Shown here: one piece after another, positions 34,766-44,200 of the stretch
How positions within the stretch are numbered: position 1 is the first letter of the stretch
Layout of the letters: each line of letters starts with the position of its first letter
NCBI GenBank assembly: GCA_026391835.1
Contig: JAPLDF010000055.1
Coordinates: forward strand, 1-64,000
Length of the DNA stretch: 64,000 nt
DNA from: Bacteroidota bacterium
GTDB lineage: Bacteria; Bacteroidota; Bacteroidia; Bacteroidales; FEN-979
Reading direction: 5' to 3'
Notes under the pieces: generated by a model
Told to the model about the DNA's origin: nothing
Databases searched by the model: none
What the model saw: the letters and a program-made list of their open reading frames with translations, nothing else
Program-made: the position numbers and the translations under genes

Positions 34766-37138
34766 CTAAAATATTGAACTGAATAACAATCCGACTAAAC
34801 AAATTGTAATAACGGAAAATGATAGGATTAACGCAACAATAAATATTTTAAACGGAATGATATCATTGACAGAATTGATGTCGTAATTATAACAGACGGA
34901 AAATGTGGCATTGGGAATGTTGGAAACTTTGTTGATGTTGATTGATTCACCGTCTCCAAGGATAAAATAAGGTTTTTTGTCAGAAGCATCATACACGGAA
35001 CAAGTCATTTGATTGCTGACATATGATTTTTTGTCGACATGGATATGAAAATGGGAACGACTCGCCACAAAGCGAAACGATTTCCCGGGTTGTGAATAAT
35101 ATTGAGTACTTGTTTCCGGGCCGAACGGCAACAACCACCTGGCAAACCAGGCCAGGAACCCCTTTTCTCTCAGTTTTCGTCGGCTTGGCGGCAGATTTTT
35201 CAATGTTGCAGTCGAATAGGTCGTTTTTATTGCCGCACCAGGTGAAAATCGTATTTTTCTTAAAATTGCAAACAGGTAGATCAGGATTCCAAGGAGCGCA
35301 AGAATGGTGATTATGATCCATTTACACCGTAAAAACCAGGAAACGTCCTTAACAATGGGGATTTTGATTTTGTATGAAAAACTGTTATGAGCATTTCCCT
35401 GCACCGGAGTTCCATCGATGGTCAGAAAAAGTGTATCCGGAATAAAACAATCACACCAGTATCCTCTTCGTTCAGGGCACATCCGGATCATCTTCCCATC
35501 CACTTCGATTGTGATATTTTTAAAAAGGAGAGGATGGTTATGCTTCACCTTAAGGATATACCCGCTGACATCAAGTACGGCGGAGTCTTTTTCATGCCGG
35601 AGGAGAATGTAACCATTGAGACAATTGTTTTTCCTGAGATCGGTGGAGGAATATCTTCCGACAAATCCGGCGATCCAGTCATCTGCATATTTACAATCCT
35701 TGCTGCGGATGACTCTCCGGACTTCAGAAAAATAATGGTAATATCCTTCATCGAAATATTCCAGGGTATAAAAAACGGTGTCTTTACTGACGGGTATGCT
35801 GACACAAAACTGGTTGCCGTTAAATCGCCCTTTGTAAATGTTGTTGCTAACCAGAACCTGGAAAGTTGTGTTCTTTAACAGGCTGGCAGGAACCATTTTC
35901 CCGTCACTGAAAGTCAATACGGAGCGTAATGAGATTGAATCGTTTTCAGGACAGATGACCCATGTTTTGGCATTGATTTTGTCAGGACTGCCTGTTTTTA
36001 CAAGCGGTGTCTGCTCATTATCCGTGAGATCAAGTACGGGGAAAATGCTGAGTATCCCCCTGATATCTTTCGAAAACTCAAAGGAGATCTCTTTTCCTGA
36101 TTCGATCTGGGAATTTTGAGGGGCTGTGATGATCCAGGCCTTACCGCTGATCAGTTTTTCCTTATTTCCCGATACGATCCTTTCGTCGGTTATCGTTCTG
36201 CTCCGTTCCAGTTTCAAAACCCTTTTTCCCTGGCGGGCGGTAAGAAGGTCGGGTATTTGGGATAGTCCGGCTGATTCCTGGTAAAAGACGTACAACTTTT
36301 TCAGGGAATACTCCGACCGGGTAACAATATCTTTTGCTCCTTTTTTTTCTATGGCGAGGCCATTTTTCCCGATGCCCAGGATGGCAGATGAAATCTGAAG
36401 GCAACCTCCTATAATGGTGCCCGGATCTGTAGAAGACCTGATTTGTGGAATATCACCGAACCTGGTATTTAAAAATTTCGCAAAAGCATTGGTTTCTTTC
36501 AGATTGGTTCCTGTCTGAAGGTGATAGCATTTGATCTCGGAATTTGTGAGCAAAGATGAAAAGCCATCCAGGTACTTCCCGTCAACATTCCAGATTCCGT
36601 CGCCAACAATGAATAACCAGTTCTCACGGTGGTTGTTTCGAAAATAACGGCTGAAAGCATAAATGTCTCCGCTTTCGGTATATCCGAAATCGTTGTCACA
36701 AAAAACTTTGTTCAACCCGGCTATCAGGCTCTTTTGCTCCTTTTGAAATTTAATTGTCTGTAGATTGTTTATCTGGTCTTGCTGGGCTGTGAGATCGATT
36801 TTGTAAATACAGCCATATATGCCAAGGTATAGTTCATCTTTCTCATCCAGCAAACAGGTAAGTAATTGAATGGTATAGTTGGCCAGGTTATATTTATCGC
36901 CCTGCATGCTTTTTGACACATCAAGGGTTACATAAACAGTGCGGTTTTGTGCATGAACCTCATTTGAAACAGCCATTAAAAACAACACAAGCAGTAAGAA
37001 AATCAAAAAACAGCCACGCTGCTTTCCTTGCCTGGCCAATAACCTCAATGAACCGCAAACAAAATTATTTAAATGAAGCACCAGGATTCCCGGAGAGACA
37101 GAAGTTACAGAATGTTGTGATTTGAACTGGTGAGACAT
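34766..37138 (-). CDS. vWA-domain membrane protein sharing the paralogous module (head C)
   Basis: From ATG 37138 the product is 790 residues. A signal or anchor segment (CFLIFLLLVLFLMAV, cleavage near VHA-Q) precedes a von Willebrand A domain with the MIDAS motif LDVSKSMQG (DxSxS) and a FIVGDGIWN strand. Ig-like beta segments follow. The last 300 residues are the same module as in the two downstream genes: RRGYWCDCFIPDTL, TM, FRFVASRSHFHI, PNATFSVCYN, C-terminal TM. An ATG at 37327 with AGGA upstream would extend it to 853 residues. A promoter-like TAATTTTG at 37067-37060 would instead favour TTG 37048. In FtsZ-like family 1 neighbourhoods a vWA protein is the usual partner. Confidence 0.75.
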   Translation of the reverse strand: MSHQFKSQHSVTSVSPGILVLHLNNFVCGSLRLLARQGKQRGCFLIFLLLVLFLMAVSNEVHAQNRTVYVTLDVSKSMQGDKYNLANYTIQLLTCLLDEKDELYLGIYGCIYKIDLTAQQDQINNLQTIKFQKEQKSLIAGLNKVFCDNDFGYTESGDIYAFSRYFRNNHRENWLFIVGDGIWNVDGKYLDGFSSLLTNSEIKCYHLQTGTNLKETNAFAKFLNTRFGDIPQIRSSTDPGTIIGGCLQISSAILGIGKNGLAIEKKGAKDIVTRSEYSLKKLYVFYQESAGLSQIPDLLTARQGKRVLKLERSRTITDERIVSGNKEKLISGKAWIITAPQNSQIESGKEISFEFSKDIRGILSIFPVLDLTDNEQTPLVKTGSPDKINAKTWVICPENDSISLRSVLTFSDGKMVPASLLKNTTFQVLVSNNIYKGRFNGNQFCVSIPVSKDTVFYTLEYFDEGYYHYFSEVRRVIRSKDCKYADDWIAGFVGRYSSTDLRKNNCLNGYILLRHEKDSAVLDVSGYILKVKHNHPLLFKNITIEVDGKMIRMCPERRGYWCDCFIPDTLFLTIDGTPVQGNAHNSFSYKIKIPIVKDVSWFLRCKWIIITILALLGILIYLFAILRKIRFSPGAAIKTTYSTATLKNLPPSRRKLREKGFLAWFARWLLPFGPETSTQYYSQPGKSFRFVASRSHFHIHVDKKSYVSNQMTCSVYDASDKKPYFILGDGESININKVSNIPNATFSVCYNYDINSVNDIIPFKIFIVALILSFSVITICLVGLLFSSIF
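37060..37067 (-). promoter_or_regulatory. Possible promoter element inside the vWA reading frame
   Basis: On the minus strand this reads TAATTTTG, an exact TAnnTTTG element, just upstream of an in-frame TTG (37048). That TTG would begin an ideal signal peptide. No good TTG -33 partner was identified, so it is only a hint about the true start. Confidence 0.25.
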
Positions 37139-37358
37139 TGTAAAATGATTGCCGTGTAAATTTACATTTTTTTTCAACTTCCCGTAATTATTATCATTTT
37201 TCATGTTAATCGCACCTTCCAGAGCAAAATTTGAGACCAGATATGTGTCGTTATCGCAAAACGATGCCGGCCTGCTGCAACAAATGGAGTCTCTCAGGAA
37301 TTGCCGTGTGTCGTTAACCGTATGCATTATATTCCTGTTTTAATGTTTTATTAATTTT

Positions 37359-37366
37359 TACATTTG
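37359..37366 (+). promoter_or_regulatory. Promoter element upstream of the HerA-like gene
   Basis: TACATTTG matches TAnnTTTG exactly. It lies 70 bp before ATG 37437, in the divergent gap between the vWA gene and the ATPase gene. The -33 TTG is not clear. Confidence 0.4.
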
Positions 37367-37436
37367 CCCGTTCATTGGCCGTGTCTTCTCCACCTAGCAA
37401 AAAGTTTTCGCTGTTTCAACTTAATTCCAGGAAAAT

Positions 37437-40115
37437 ATGCAATCAACCTTCCAAATTCTCTTTATAGAAGATGAGCCGGAAAAATGGGCCCGTTTTTTTA
37501 ACAATGATAACAACAGCCAGGAAACGGATATACTCAAGGTTGATCAGGTTGCTTCACTGATTACAGGAGCAGAAGCCATCATACAAAACCATCTTTTACT
37601 GGACGCTGTGTTAATTGAGTTCAATTTCCCGGATGTTTCGCCCGGAGAAATCGAGGATCTTCTCCAATGGAAAAGAAAATTCTATCCGAATCTGCCGGTT
37701 TTCATCCTGTGTGCAAATCCCGCTTCGGAAGATATCGATACGATCACCACGTTTATCAAAGCTGGGGCCGTCAACTATTTTAACATTGCTAATTTTCAGA
37801 TGGCCTACCTTAAGGCGCATCTGTGGGCTGCCAGGGAGAATAAAAAAACCAGGCAGCGGTACGATGTGATCACAACAGCTGTTTCACAGGACAGGCAGGG
37901 CACTCTCCCTCTCCTCGAAAAGCAGGAAACGGACGGTTTGCGGGTAACTGGATCTTTTGCCTATTCACTGGAGGCGGTTAAAAAACCAAGGACAAATGAA
38001 GAGGAGACAGAATTTATTGAGTATGCAGAACAATGGCACCGCGAATTCTTCAGAATGCTTACCCTCGTCATTGATGACCAGATCACAGTTTCGCTGAAGT
38101 TCATCCGGAAACCGCAACAAACCATTGAAAACCCTGATACAGTTGGAGTTTATTGGTACTTTACGATTAATGCCGGCAGCCTGGATGCGCTTGTCTCAGA
38201 ATATGAAAAAACAATCCGGGATATCAACCTCTACCTGGGGGTTCCTTCTTTATATCCAAACAATCCGTATGTTATCATTCCGGTGATTCATTCAACGCAG
38301 TTGAAATCACTGATGTTCCGGGACGGGATGTTTCAGTTCGGGGCCAGGAGAAAAACAGTTGAATGGACTTCTGCAATGAGGCAGATAGGATATAAGGAGA
38401 GCGGAAGAGTGAATACAGGCCATTTACTTTCCGTGTTTCAAAAACCGGAAGAGTGGGGGTCGATCAACACGTTTTGCAAGATCCTGGCCCAGGAACAGGA
38501 GACTGCTCAGTTTTCAATTTCCATTAAGCCGGGCCGGTTGAGTGACCGGGATAAAAAGGAGGCAAAAAAGTGGGTAGCCGGGTTGCCTGAGAATTTTCCG
38601 CTTCGTACCGATGAAGCCGATGTGTATCATAAATTCCTGGAAGGATTATCGCGTTCAACATTTAAAATTTTCAATGTTGAATTTCATCTGTCTACATGCG
38701 AACAAATCCCCAATGATGCAATTAAGGCGGCCCTTTTCAATACATTTGCCCTCGGGCACTTTGAAAGTGATCAGCAACGGGAAGTGAATGTGTTGTTTGA
38801 AGGGGTTTACCCGGATTACAGTCTGCCAGTGTTTGCCAGGATGCCATTGCCACAAAAAGAGGGGATTCCCGGAATCAATACAATCCCGCAGAATTTATTG
38901 TACTATCCCCGCGATATTCATACTGACGGTGTTCTGGTCGGCCAAAAAACAGTCAATAACCAGAAAAAAGACATTCGTATTAAATACTCTGACCTTGCAC
39001 AACATGCCTATTTGCTGGGGCAAACCGGAACCGGGAAAAGCACCATGCTTTTTACGATGGTTATGGATATGCTCCGAAGTGGGAAGCATGTCAGCCTGAT
39101 TGATCCTCATGGTGACCTGTATGACCAGGTTGTGAAAAACCTGCCGGCATCATGCAGGGCAAACACCATATTTTTTGATCCATCGGCTAAAGGGGAAATG
39201 CCGGGAATCAATTTCCTGCTGCATGATCCTGTAGACGCTTTTCAAAAATCGTACCTGCTAAATGCCATGTACGTGATTCTTGACAATTTATATGATATGA
39301 AACTGACGGGGGGGCCGATCTTTACCAAGTACCTGCAAGCTGCCACGAAACTGGTTATGGAGAACCAGGACTCACTTCTGGATGTCATACGGGTTTTTGA
39401 AAACCGGGATTACCGGGACGGACTCATCAGCAATTCAGTTGATCCCGATTTGAGAGCAGAATGGAATGAAATCAATTCATCGGGCGGGGAGTCAAGTTTT
39501 GCAAATGTTTCGGTTTACGTTACCAGCAAATTAAATGAGTTTCGAAACAACTCCTTCCTCCGGGAAATTCTGAGAAAGAAGGAGTCTCAGATCGATTTCG
39601 GAGAAATTATGAACCAGGGCAAAAATCTGCTTGTTCGTTTGCCCGTTGGAACACTTGGGGAGCGAGGTGTGAACCTGGTAGGGCAGATCATTTTCAACAA
39701 ATTCCTGATGACTGCGTTCGCCCGTGAAAAAGTACCTGCCGATCAACGGCTGGATCATTTTCTTGTCGTGGATGAATTTCATAAATTCACCACCGACGCC
39801 CTCGGCAAGGTTTTTTCTGAAGCCCGGAAATATCATTTGAGCCTGGTAGTGGCCAACCAGACATTTTCGCAGCTTAACAGTGATGTTCAGCACATTTTGT
39901 TGGGGAATGTCGGTAGCATGCTGTTTTTCAGACCTGGCATCAATGATGCCCATGTGGTTTCAAGGTATTTCGAACCGGATTTTAACACGGGGGAACTGTG
40001 CAATATGCCCAATTACCAATGTGCCGCAAGAATAAGCATTAATCACCGGCCATCAAGGCCTTTTGTTTTTGAAACCATTCAGATTGAACCGGCAGTTGAT
40101 GAAATTCGGCATTAA
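37437..40115 (+). CDS. HerA/TraG-like ATPase with N-terminal pseudo-receiver
   Basis: The 892-residue protein begins with a receiver-like fold (QILFIEDEPEKW, then LDAVLIEFNFPD, then LPVFILCANPAS). The phospho-acceptor Asp is Glu, the conserved Thr/Ser is Cys, and the Lys position is lost. After a middle region of about 350 residues comes a hexameric-ATPase module. It has Walker A LLGQTGTGKSTMLF near 527-535, DPHGDLYDQVV, Walker B FLVVDEFHKF near 774 and a LVVANQTFSQL sensor strand. This layout fits the VirD4/TraG-HerA (DUF87) type. No TM or relaxase partner is seen, so conjugation is unlikely. It is divergent from the tubulin-like block with about 300 bp between. Confidence 0.8.
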   Translation: MQSTFQILFIEDEPEKWARFFNNDNNSQETDILKVDQVASLITGAEAIIQNHLLLDAVLIEFNFPDVSPGEIEDLLQWKRKFYPNLPVFILCANPASEDIDTITTFIKAGAVNYFNIANFQMAYLKAHLWAARENKKTRQRYDVITTAVSQDRQGTLPLLEKQETDGLRVTGSFAYSLEAVKKPRTNEEETEFIEYAEQWHREFFRMLTLVIDDQITVSLKFIRKPQQTIENPDTVGVYWYFTINAGSLDALVSEYEKTIRDINLYLGVPSLYPNNPYVIIPVIHSTQLKSLMFRDGMFQFGARRKTVEWTSAMRQIGYKESGRVNTGHLLSVFQKPEEWGSINTFCKILAQEQETAQFSISIKPGRLSDRDKKEAKKWVAGLPENFPLRTDEADVYHKFLEGLSRSTFKIFNVEFHLSTCEQIPNDAIKAALFNTFALGHFESDQQREVNVLFEGVYPDYSLPVFARMPLPQKEGIPGINTIPQNLLYYPRDIHTDGVLVGQKTVNNQKKDIRIKYSDLAQHAYLLGQTGTGKSTMLFTMVMDMLRSGKHVSLIDPHGDLYDQVVKNLPASCRANTIFFDPSAKGEMPGINFLLHDPVDAFQKSYLLNAMYVILDNLYDMKLTGGPIFTKYLQAATKLVMENQDSLLDVIRVFENRDYRDGLISNSVDPDLRAEWNEINSSGGESSFANVSVYVTSKLNEFRNNSFLREILRKKESQIDFGEIMNQGKNLLVRLPVGTLGERGVNLVGQIIFNKFLMTAFAREKVPADQRLDHFLVVDEFHKFTTDALGKVFSEARKYHLSLVVANQTFSQLNSDVQHILLGNVGSMLFFRPGINDAHVVSRYFEPDFNTGELCNMPNYQCAARISINHRPSRPFVFETIQIEPAVDEIRH

Positions 40116-40267
40116 ATGACCAGGGGACGATGTGTTCGTTTCATTTCAGATGCCCGGCCGGAATATCCCGGATGATCAGTGAGGTACCCTGAGAACATTT
40201 TCGCTTACCCGGTTTGTCTCAAATCTTAAATTTCAAAAAAAATCTCCCCGATTAATAAAAAATCTCT

Positions 40268-40275
40268 TAATTTCG
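40268..40275 (+). promoter_or_regulatory. Weak promoter element before the lipoprotein gene
   Basis: TAATTTCG matches TAnnTTTG with one mismatch, 41 bp before ATG 40317. A -33 TTG was not found. Confidence 0.3.
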
Positions 40276-40316
40276 CATAGTTCATTCAATTTACTGTCAA
40301 CCCTTCAAACGAAGTT

Positions 40317-41168
40317 ATGAAAGCACTTACCAAAATCCAGTCAGGCGTTGCTATGGTTGCCCTTTTCCTGGTCATCGCCGCATCTAGTTGCAACAATGCA
40401 TCTACCAGTGATAAAGATGCAAATGCCGCTGCCGCCGACACCATTAAAAAGGAGGTGACCCTGAGCCCTGAATCACAAACCGCGCTCTCCTCCCTGCCCA
40501 CACCTTTCGAAGTCACCACCCTGCTTGAAAAAGCCAAAGCCGGCTTTATCTTCGACATTACCAACCCTCCGGCCAATGTTGCCAAATATACCACCGAAAT
40601 GAGCAAGTCACTCAACCTGGGGGTGTACAGTGCCGACCTTAGTTATTCAGCGACCTACAACCGTACTGATGAAACCAACAAATTCCTGGCCTGTACCAAT
40701 AAACTGGCCGACGAACTGGGTATCGCGGGCGTCTATGATCAGTCGATCATGGAGAAAGTTAAAAAATTCAACAACAACAAGGATTCCCTGGTGGGGCTGA
40801 TAAGTAAGATATTTAGCCAGACCAATAGTTTCCTTGCCTCGAACAACAGGACCAAGGTTGCCGTACTTATTGCCGCCGGCGGATTTTCCGAAGGCCTGTA
40901 CCTCGCTGCATCACTTGGCGAAGTGGCAAAAGACAACACCAAAATCATGGCCATTATTTCCGGCCAGATCGACAACCATATGAAACTGCTGACGATCCTC
41001 CAGGCATACAAGGACGACGAAACCATGAAACCCGTGATCGACGGCATCGCTAAATTAAAACCCATCTGGGGAATTTACAGCATTGAATCAGGGAAAAAGA
41101 TGCCACAGGAGAAAGCCGCCGAGATCAGCGATCTGACCGAAAGCGTCCGGCTGACCTTTGTGCAATAA
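40317..41168 (+). CDS. Conserved Bacteroidota-type lipoprotein
   Basis: The 283-residue protein starts with a lipoprotein signal (GVAMVALFLVIAASSC, Cys near residue 25). A Ser/Ala/Asp-rich linker and then a helical domain (TPFEVTTLLEKAKAGFIFDI, NLGVYSADLSYSATYN, AVLIAAGGFSEGLYLAASL) follow. I recognise the style of a common but uncharacterised Bacteroidota lipoprotein and cannot assign a function. It stands alone, about 200 bp downstream of the HerA-like gene, with paired hairpins after it, so it is probably monocistronic. Confidence 0.7.
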   Translation: MKALTKIQSGVAMVALFLVIAASSCNNASTSDKDANAAAADTIKKEVTLSPESQTALSSLPTPFEVTTLLEKAKAGFIFDITNPPANVAKYTTEMSKSLNLGVYSADLSYSATYNRTDETNKFLACTNKLADELGIAGVYDQSIMEKVKKFNNNKDSLVGLISKIFSQTNSFLASNNRTKVAVLIAAGGFSEGLYLAASLGEVAKDNTKIMAIISGQIDNHMKLLTILQAYKDDETMKPVIDGIAKLKPIWGIYSIESGKKMPQEKAAEISDLTESVRLTFVQ

Positions 41169-41187
41169 CCTGAAGCACTAATACACT

Positions 41188-41230
41188 CCGGCCGGGTTGT
41201 CAAACCCTGCCGGGGTGGTTTACAACCGCC
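41188..41230 (+). terminator. Double stem-loop after the lipoprotein gene
   Basis: Two adjacent inverted repeats follow the stop. The first has CCGG-CGGGTT pairing with AACCC-CCGG (41188-41213). The second is GGTGGTT/AACCGCC with a 3-base loop (41214-41230). Only a short T-rich stretch follows immediately, so it may be an imperfect intrinsic terminator. Confidence 0.45.
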
Positions 41231-41269
41231 TTTGTTCAAAGTACGGTTTTTTTTATGCCACTTAATTCG

Positions 41270-41277
41270 TACATTTG
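41270..41277 (+). promoter_or_regulatory. Promoter element for the ABC transporter/MutS-like pair
   Basis: TACATTTG is an exact TAnnTTTG match ending 22 bp before ATG 41300. Initiation near 41284 would give a leader of about 16 bases. The -33 region has no clear TTG. Confidence 0.45.
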
Positions 41278-41299
41278 AGATGGTTTAATCTCCTTTTCA

Positions 41300-44200
41300 A
41301 TGTCCGAGCCTATCCTGATGGCGCTGGTGCAGCTTTTTGCCATCATTGCCGCTTCCGTAAAAAGAAATGTTTCAGAGAATTCCAGGAAAATCCTTGAGTC
41401 CTATCTCAGGCAGCATCTGAATGCCAGCGAACTGGACGAGTACCTCAAACTTTTCGATGAGCTCGTCTATTTTCATCAGCCTGAGGAGGAGAGCATGACA
41501 CTGGTGGATGTAAACGAACAGATCGCCTGTATTTGCATCAAGGTAAACAAGGGGCTTCACCAGCGCGATAAGATACTTGTATTCGTAAAGTTCGTCGAGT
41601 TCCTCGATGAAGGGTTCAAAGCCCAGCTGGCCGATCATCCCGAAGTGGAACAGTTATCTGACAATTACATCCGGACAATCGGCAACTCTTTCAACCTGAG
41701 CGAGGCGGAGTTCGCCGAGACGTTGAAGTTTGTAACCGGTACTGCTGATCCCGGGGCACGCAACGAAAACCTGCTGGTCATTGCGCCCGAAGATCAGAAT
41801 CCCGGGCCGGCCCAAAAGTTCCTGGCACGGGAGCGCCTCAACGGACGGATCGTGATCCTGCATGTGCCATCAATCAACACATTCTTGTGCCGGTACCTGG
41901 GGACAGATGAGCTGTTCCTGAATGGCCACGCGGTTTTTCCGTACAGGTCATTCCTGTTTGACAAGGGATACATTCTTAAAAGCCAGAAGATCAACCCGGT
42001 ATACTATTCTGATATGATCTCGCAATTCCTGTTCACCCGCGAGAAAGTACGCATCGTATATTCGGCAAGGGAGATCGAATACCACTTCAGGAACAGCACG
42101 AACGGCATCCAGCCCTTCAGCTTCCAGGCTGTTTCAGGCGAACTGATCGGCGTGATGGGGGGCAGCGGCGTTGGCAAGTCAACCCTTCTCAATGTGCTCA
42201 ACGGGAATATCGGACTGGAGAAAGGTGAAATTCTTATCAACGGGCTCGATATCCGCAAAGAAGCCGAAAAACTGAGGGGAAGCATCGGGTTCGTGCCCCA
42301 GGATGACCTGCTGATCGAAGAACTCACCGTATTTCAGAACCTGTATTATAATGCCAGGCTGTGTTTCAACGGCTTCAATGATGAACAGCTCGTGAAGGCT
42401 GTTTCAAAGACACTCGCCGACATCGACCTCCAGGCGAGCAAGGACCTCAAGGTTGGCGATCCGCTCAACAAATTCATCAGCGGCGGCCAGAGGAAGCGGC
42501 TCAACATTGCCCTGGAACTGATCCGTGAACCATCAATCCTTTTTGCGGATGAACCTACTTCAGGCCTTTCGTCGATGGATTCCGAGATGGTGATGCTGCT
42601 GCTCAAGGAACAAACCCTCAAGGGAAAACTGGTGATCGTCAACATCCACCAGCCATCCTCGGATATATTCAAGCTGTTCGACAAGTTGCTGATCATGGAT
42701 AAAGGCGGTTATCCCATCTTTTACGGCAACCCGATCGACGCCCTGACCTATTTCAAAACCATCAGCAATTTCGTAAACCCCGAACAGAGTGAATGCCTCA
42801 GCTGCGGTTTTGTCAACCCTGAACAGATTTTGCAGATCACAGAGGCAAAGACCGTGGATGAGTACGGGAAAATGACTGCCCAGCGGAAGATCTCACCGAA
42901 AGAGTGGTATGCACATTTCAGGAAAAACATCCAGCCGGGTCTCAAGACGGTCGTTGAAAAGCTGGAGCTTCCCTGTTGTTTCTTCGAGATCCCCGGCCGG
43001 GTTAAACAATTCAGGATTTTCAGTATCCGCAACCTGCTTTGCAAGATCACAAACAGGCAGTACATGATGATAAACCTGCTGGAAGCCCCGTTCCTGGCGT
43101 TCCTGCTTGCATACCTCACACGATACAAATTCGGGGAACCGTATGTTTTTGGCGACAACCGGAACCTCGTTCCTTACCTTTTCATGAGCGTTGTGGTTTC
43201 ATTGTTCCTTGGAATGATGGTCAGTGCCGAAGAGATTATCAAAGACCGGCGTATCCTCAAACGCGAAGCCTTCCTGCACCTGAGCAGGTTCAGCTATCTC
43301 AACTCAAAGATCGTGCTTCTCTTTTCACTCTCTGCCATTCAGTCCCTTTTGTACGTCGTGGCAGGGAACCTGATCCTGGGAATCCATGGCATGACGCTCA
43401 CCTACTGGCTGATCCTTTTTGCCACATCCTGTTTTGCCAACATCGTGGGATTGAACATCTCGGCCGGGCTCAACTCGGTCGTGGCCATCTACATCCTCAT
43501 CCCGTTCATCCTCGTGCCGCAACTGCTGCTGAGCGGCACCATCGTTCCGTTCGACTACCTCAACCCTGCCATCGCCTCCCGGGAGCATGTTCCGCTGGTC
43601 GGCAACATGATGACTTCACGCTGGACTTTTGAGGCCCTCGCCGTGGAACAGTTCAGCAACAATGAATATGAAAAGGTGTTTTACCCGTACGACAAGGAAA
43701 TTTCGCACTATGCTTACATCACAGCCTTTGTGATCCCCACGCTGAAATCTGAACTCGATGCCTGCAACCGGAATCTTACCAGGCACACCGACCGGGATAA
43801 GACAGCAAATTACCTTGCAATCCTGAAAAACGAGATCCCCGGTTTGCAAACGGGGGCCGGTTTTGCTTCCTTCCCCTATATGAGCGGGTTGACTGAGAAA
43901 ACGCTGGATGATTCTGTCGTTCAACACACAAAAGCTTACCTCGATTCACTGAGCAGGGCTTATTCGTCGCGCATGAATGCTGTAACTTCGAGGCGTGATG
44001 CTGCCTGGGAAAAACTCAGTACCAGGCTTGGCAGTGATGGCGTATACCAGTTCAAACAAGCCTTTTACAATGAAAACCTGGCCGACCTGGTGCTGAACAA
44101 GGGCGCTGAGAACAAGATCATTGAAGGACAGGGGCGACTGATCCGGAAGAAGGACCCGATCTTCATGGATCCGACATCCCATGATGGCAACGCGCATTTT

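Noticed and set aside
37437-40115. Conjugative or integrative element suggested by the TraG/HerA-like ATPase
   Set aside because: No relaxase, mating-pair genes, integrase or att-like repeats in the window. The pseudo-receiver and neighbours point elsewhere.
43039-43632. 197-residue plus-strand reading frame
   Set aside because: Overlaps the membrane part of the ABC transporter in another frame; His/Pro/Arg-rich shadow composition.
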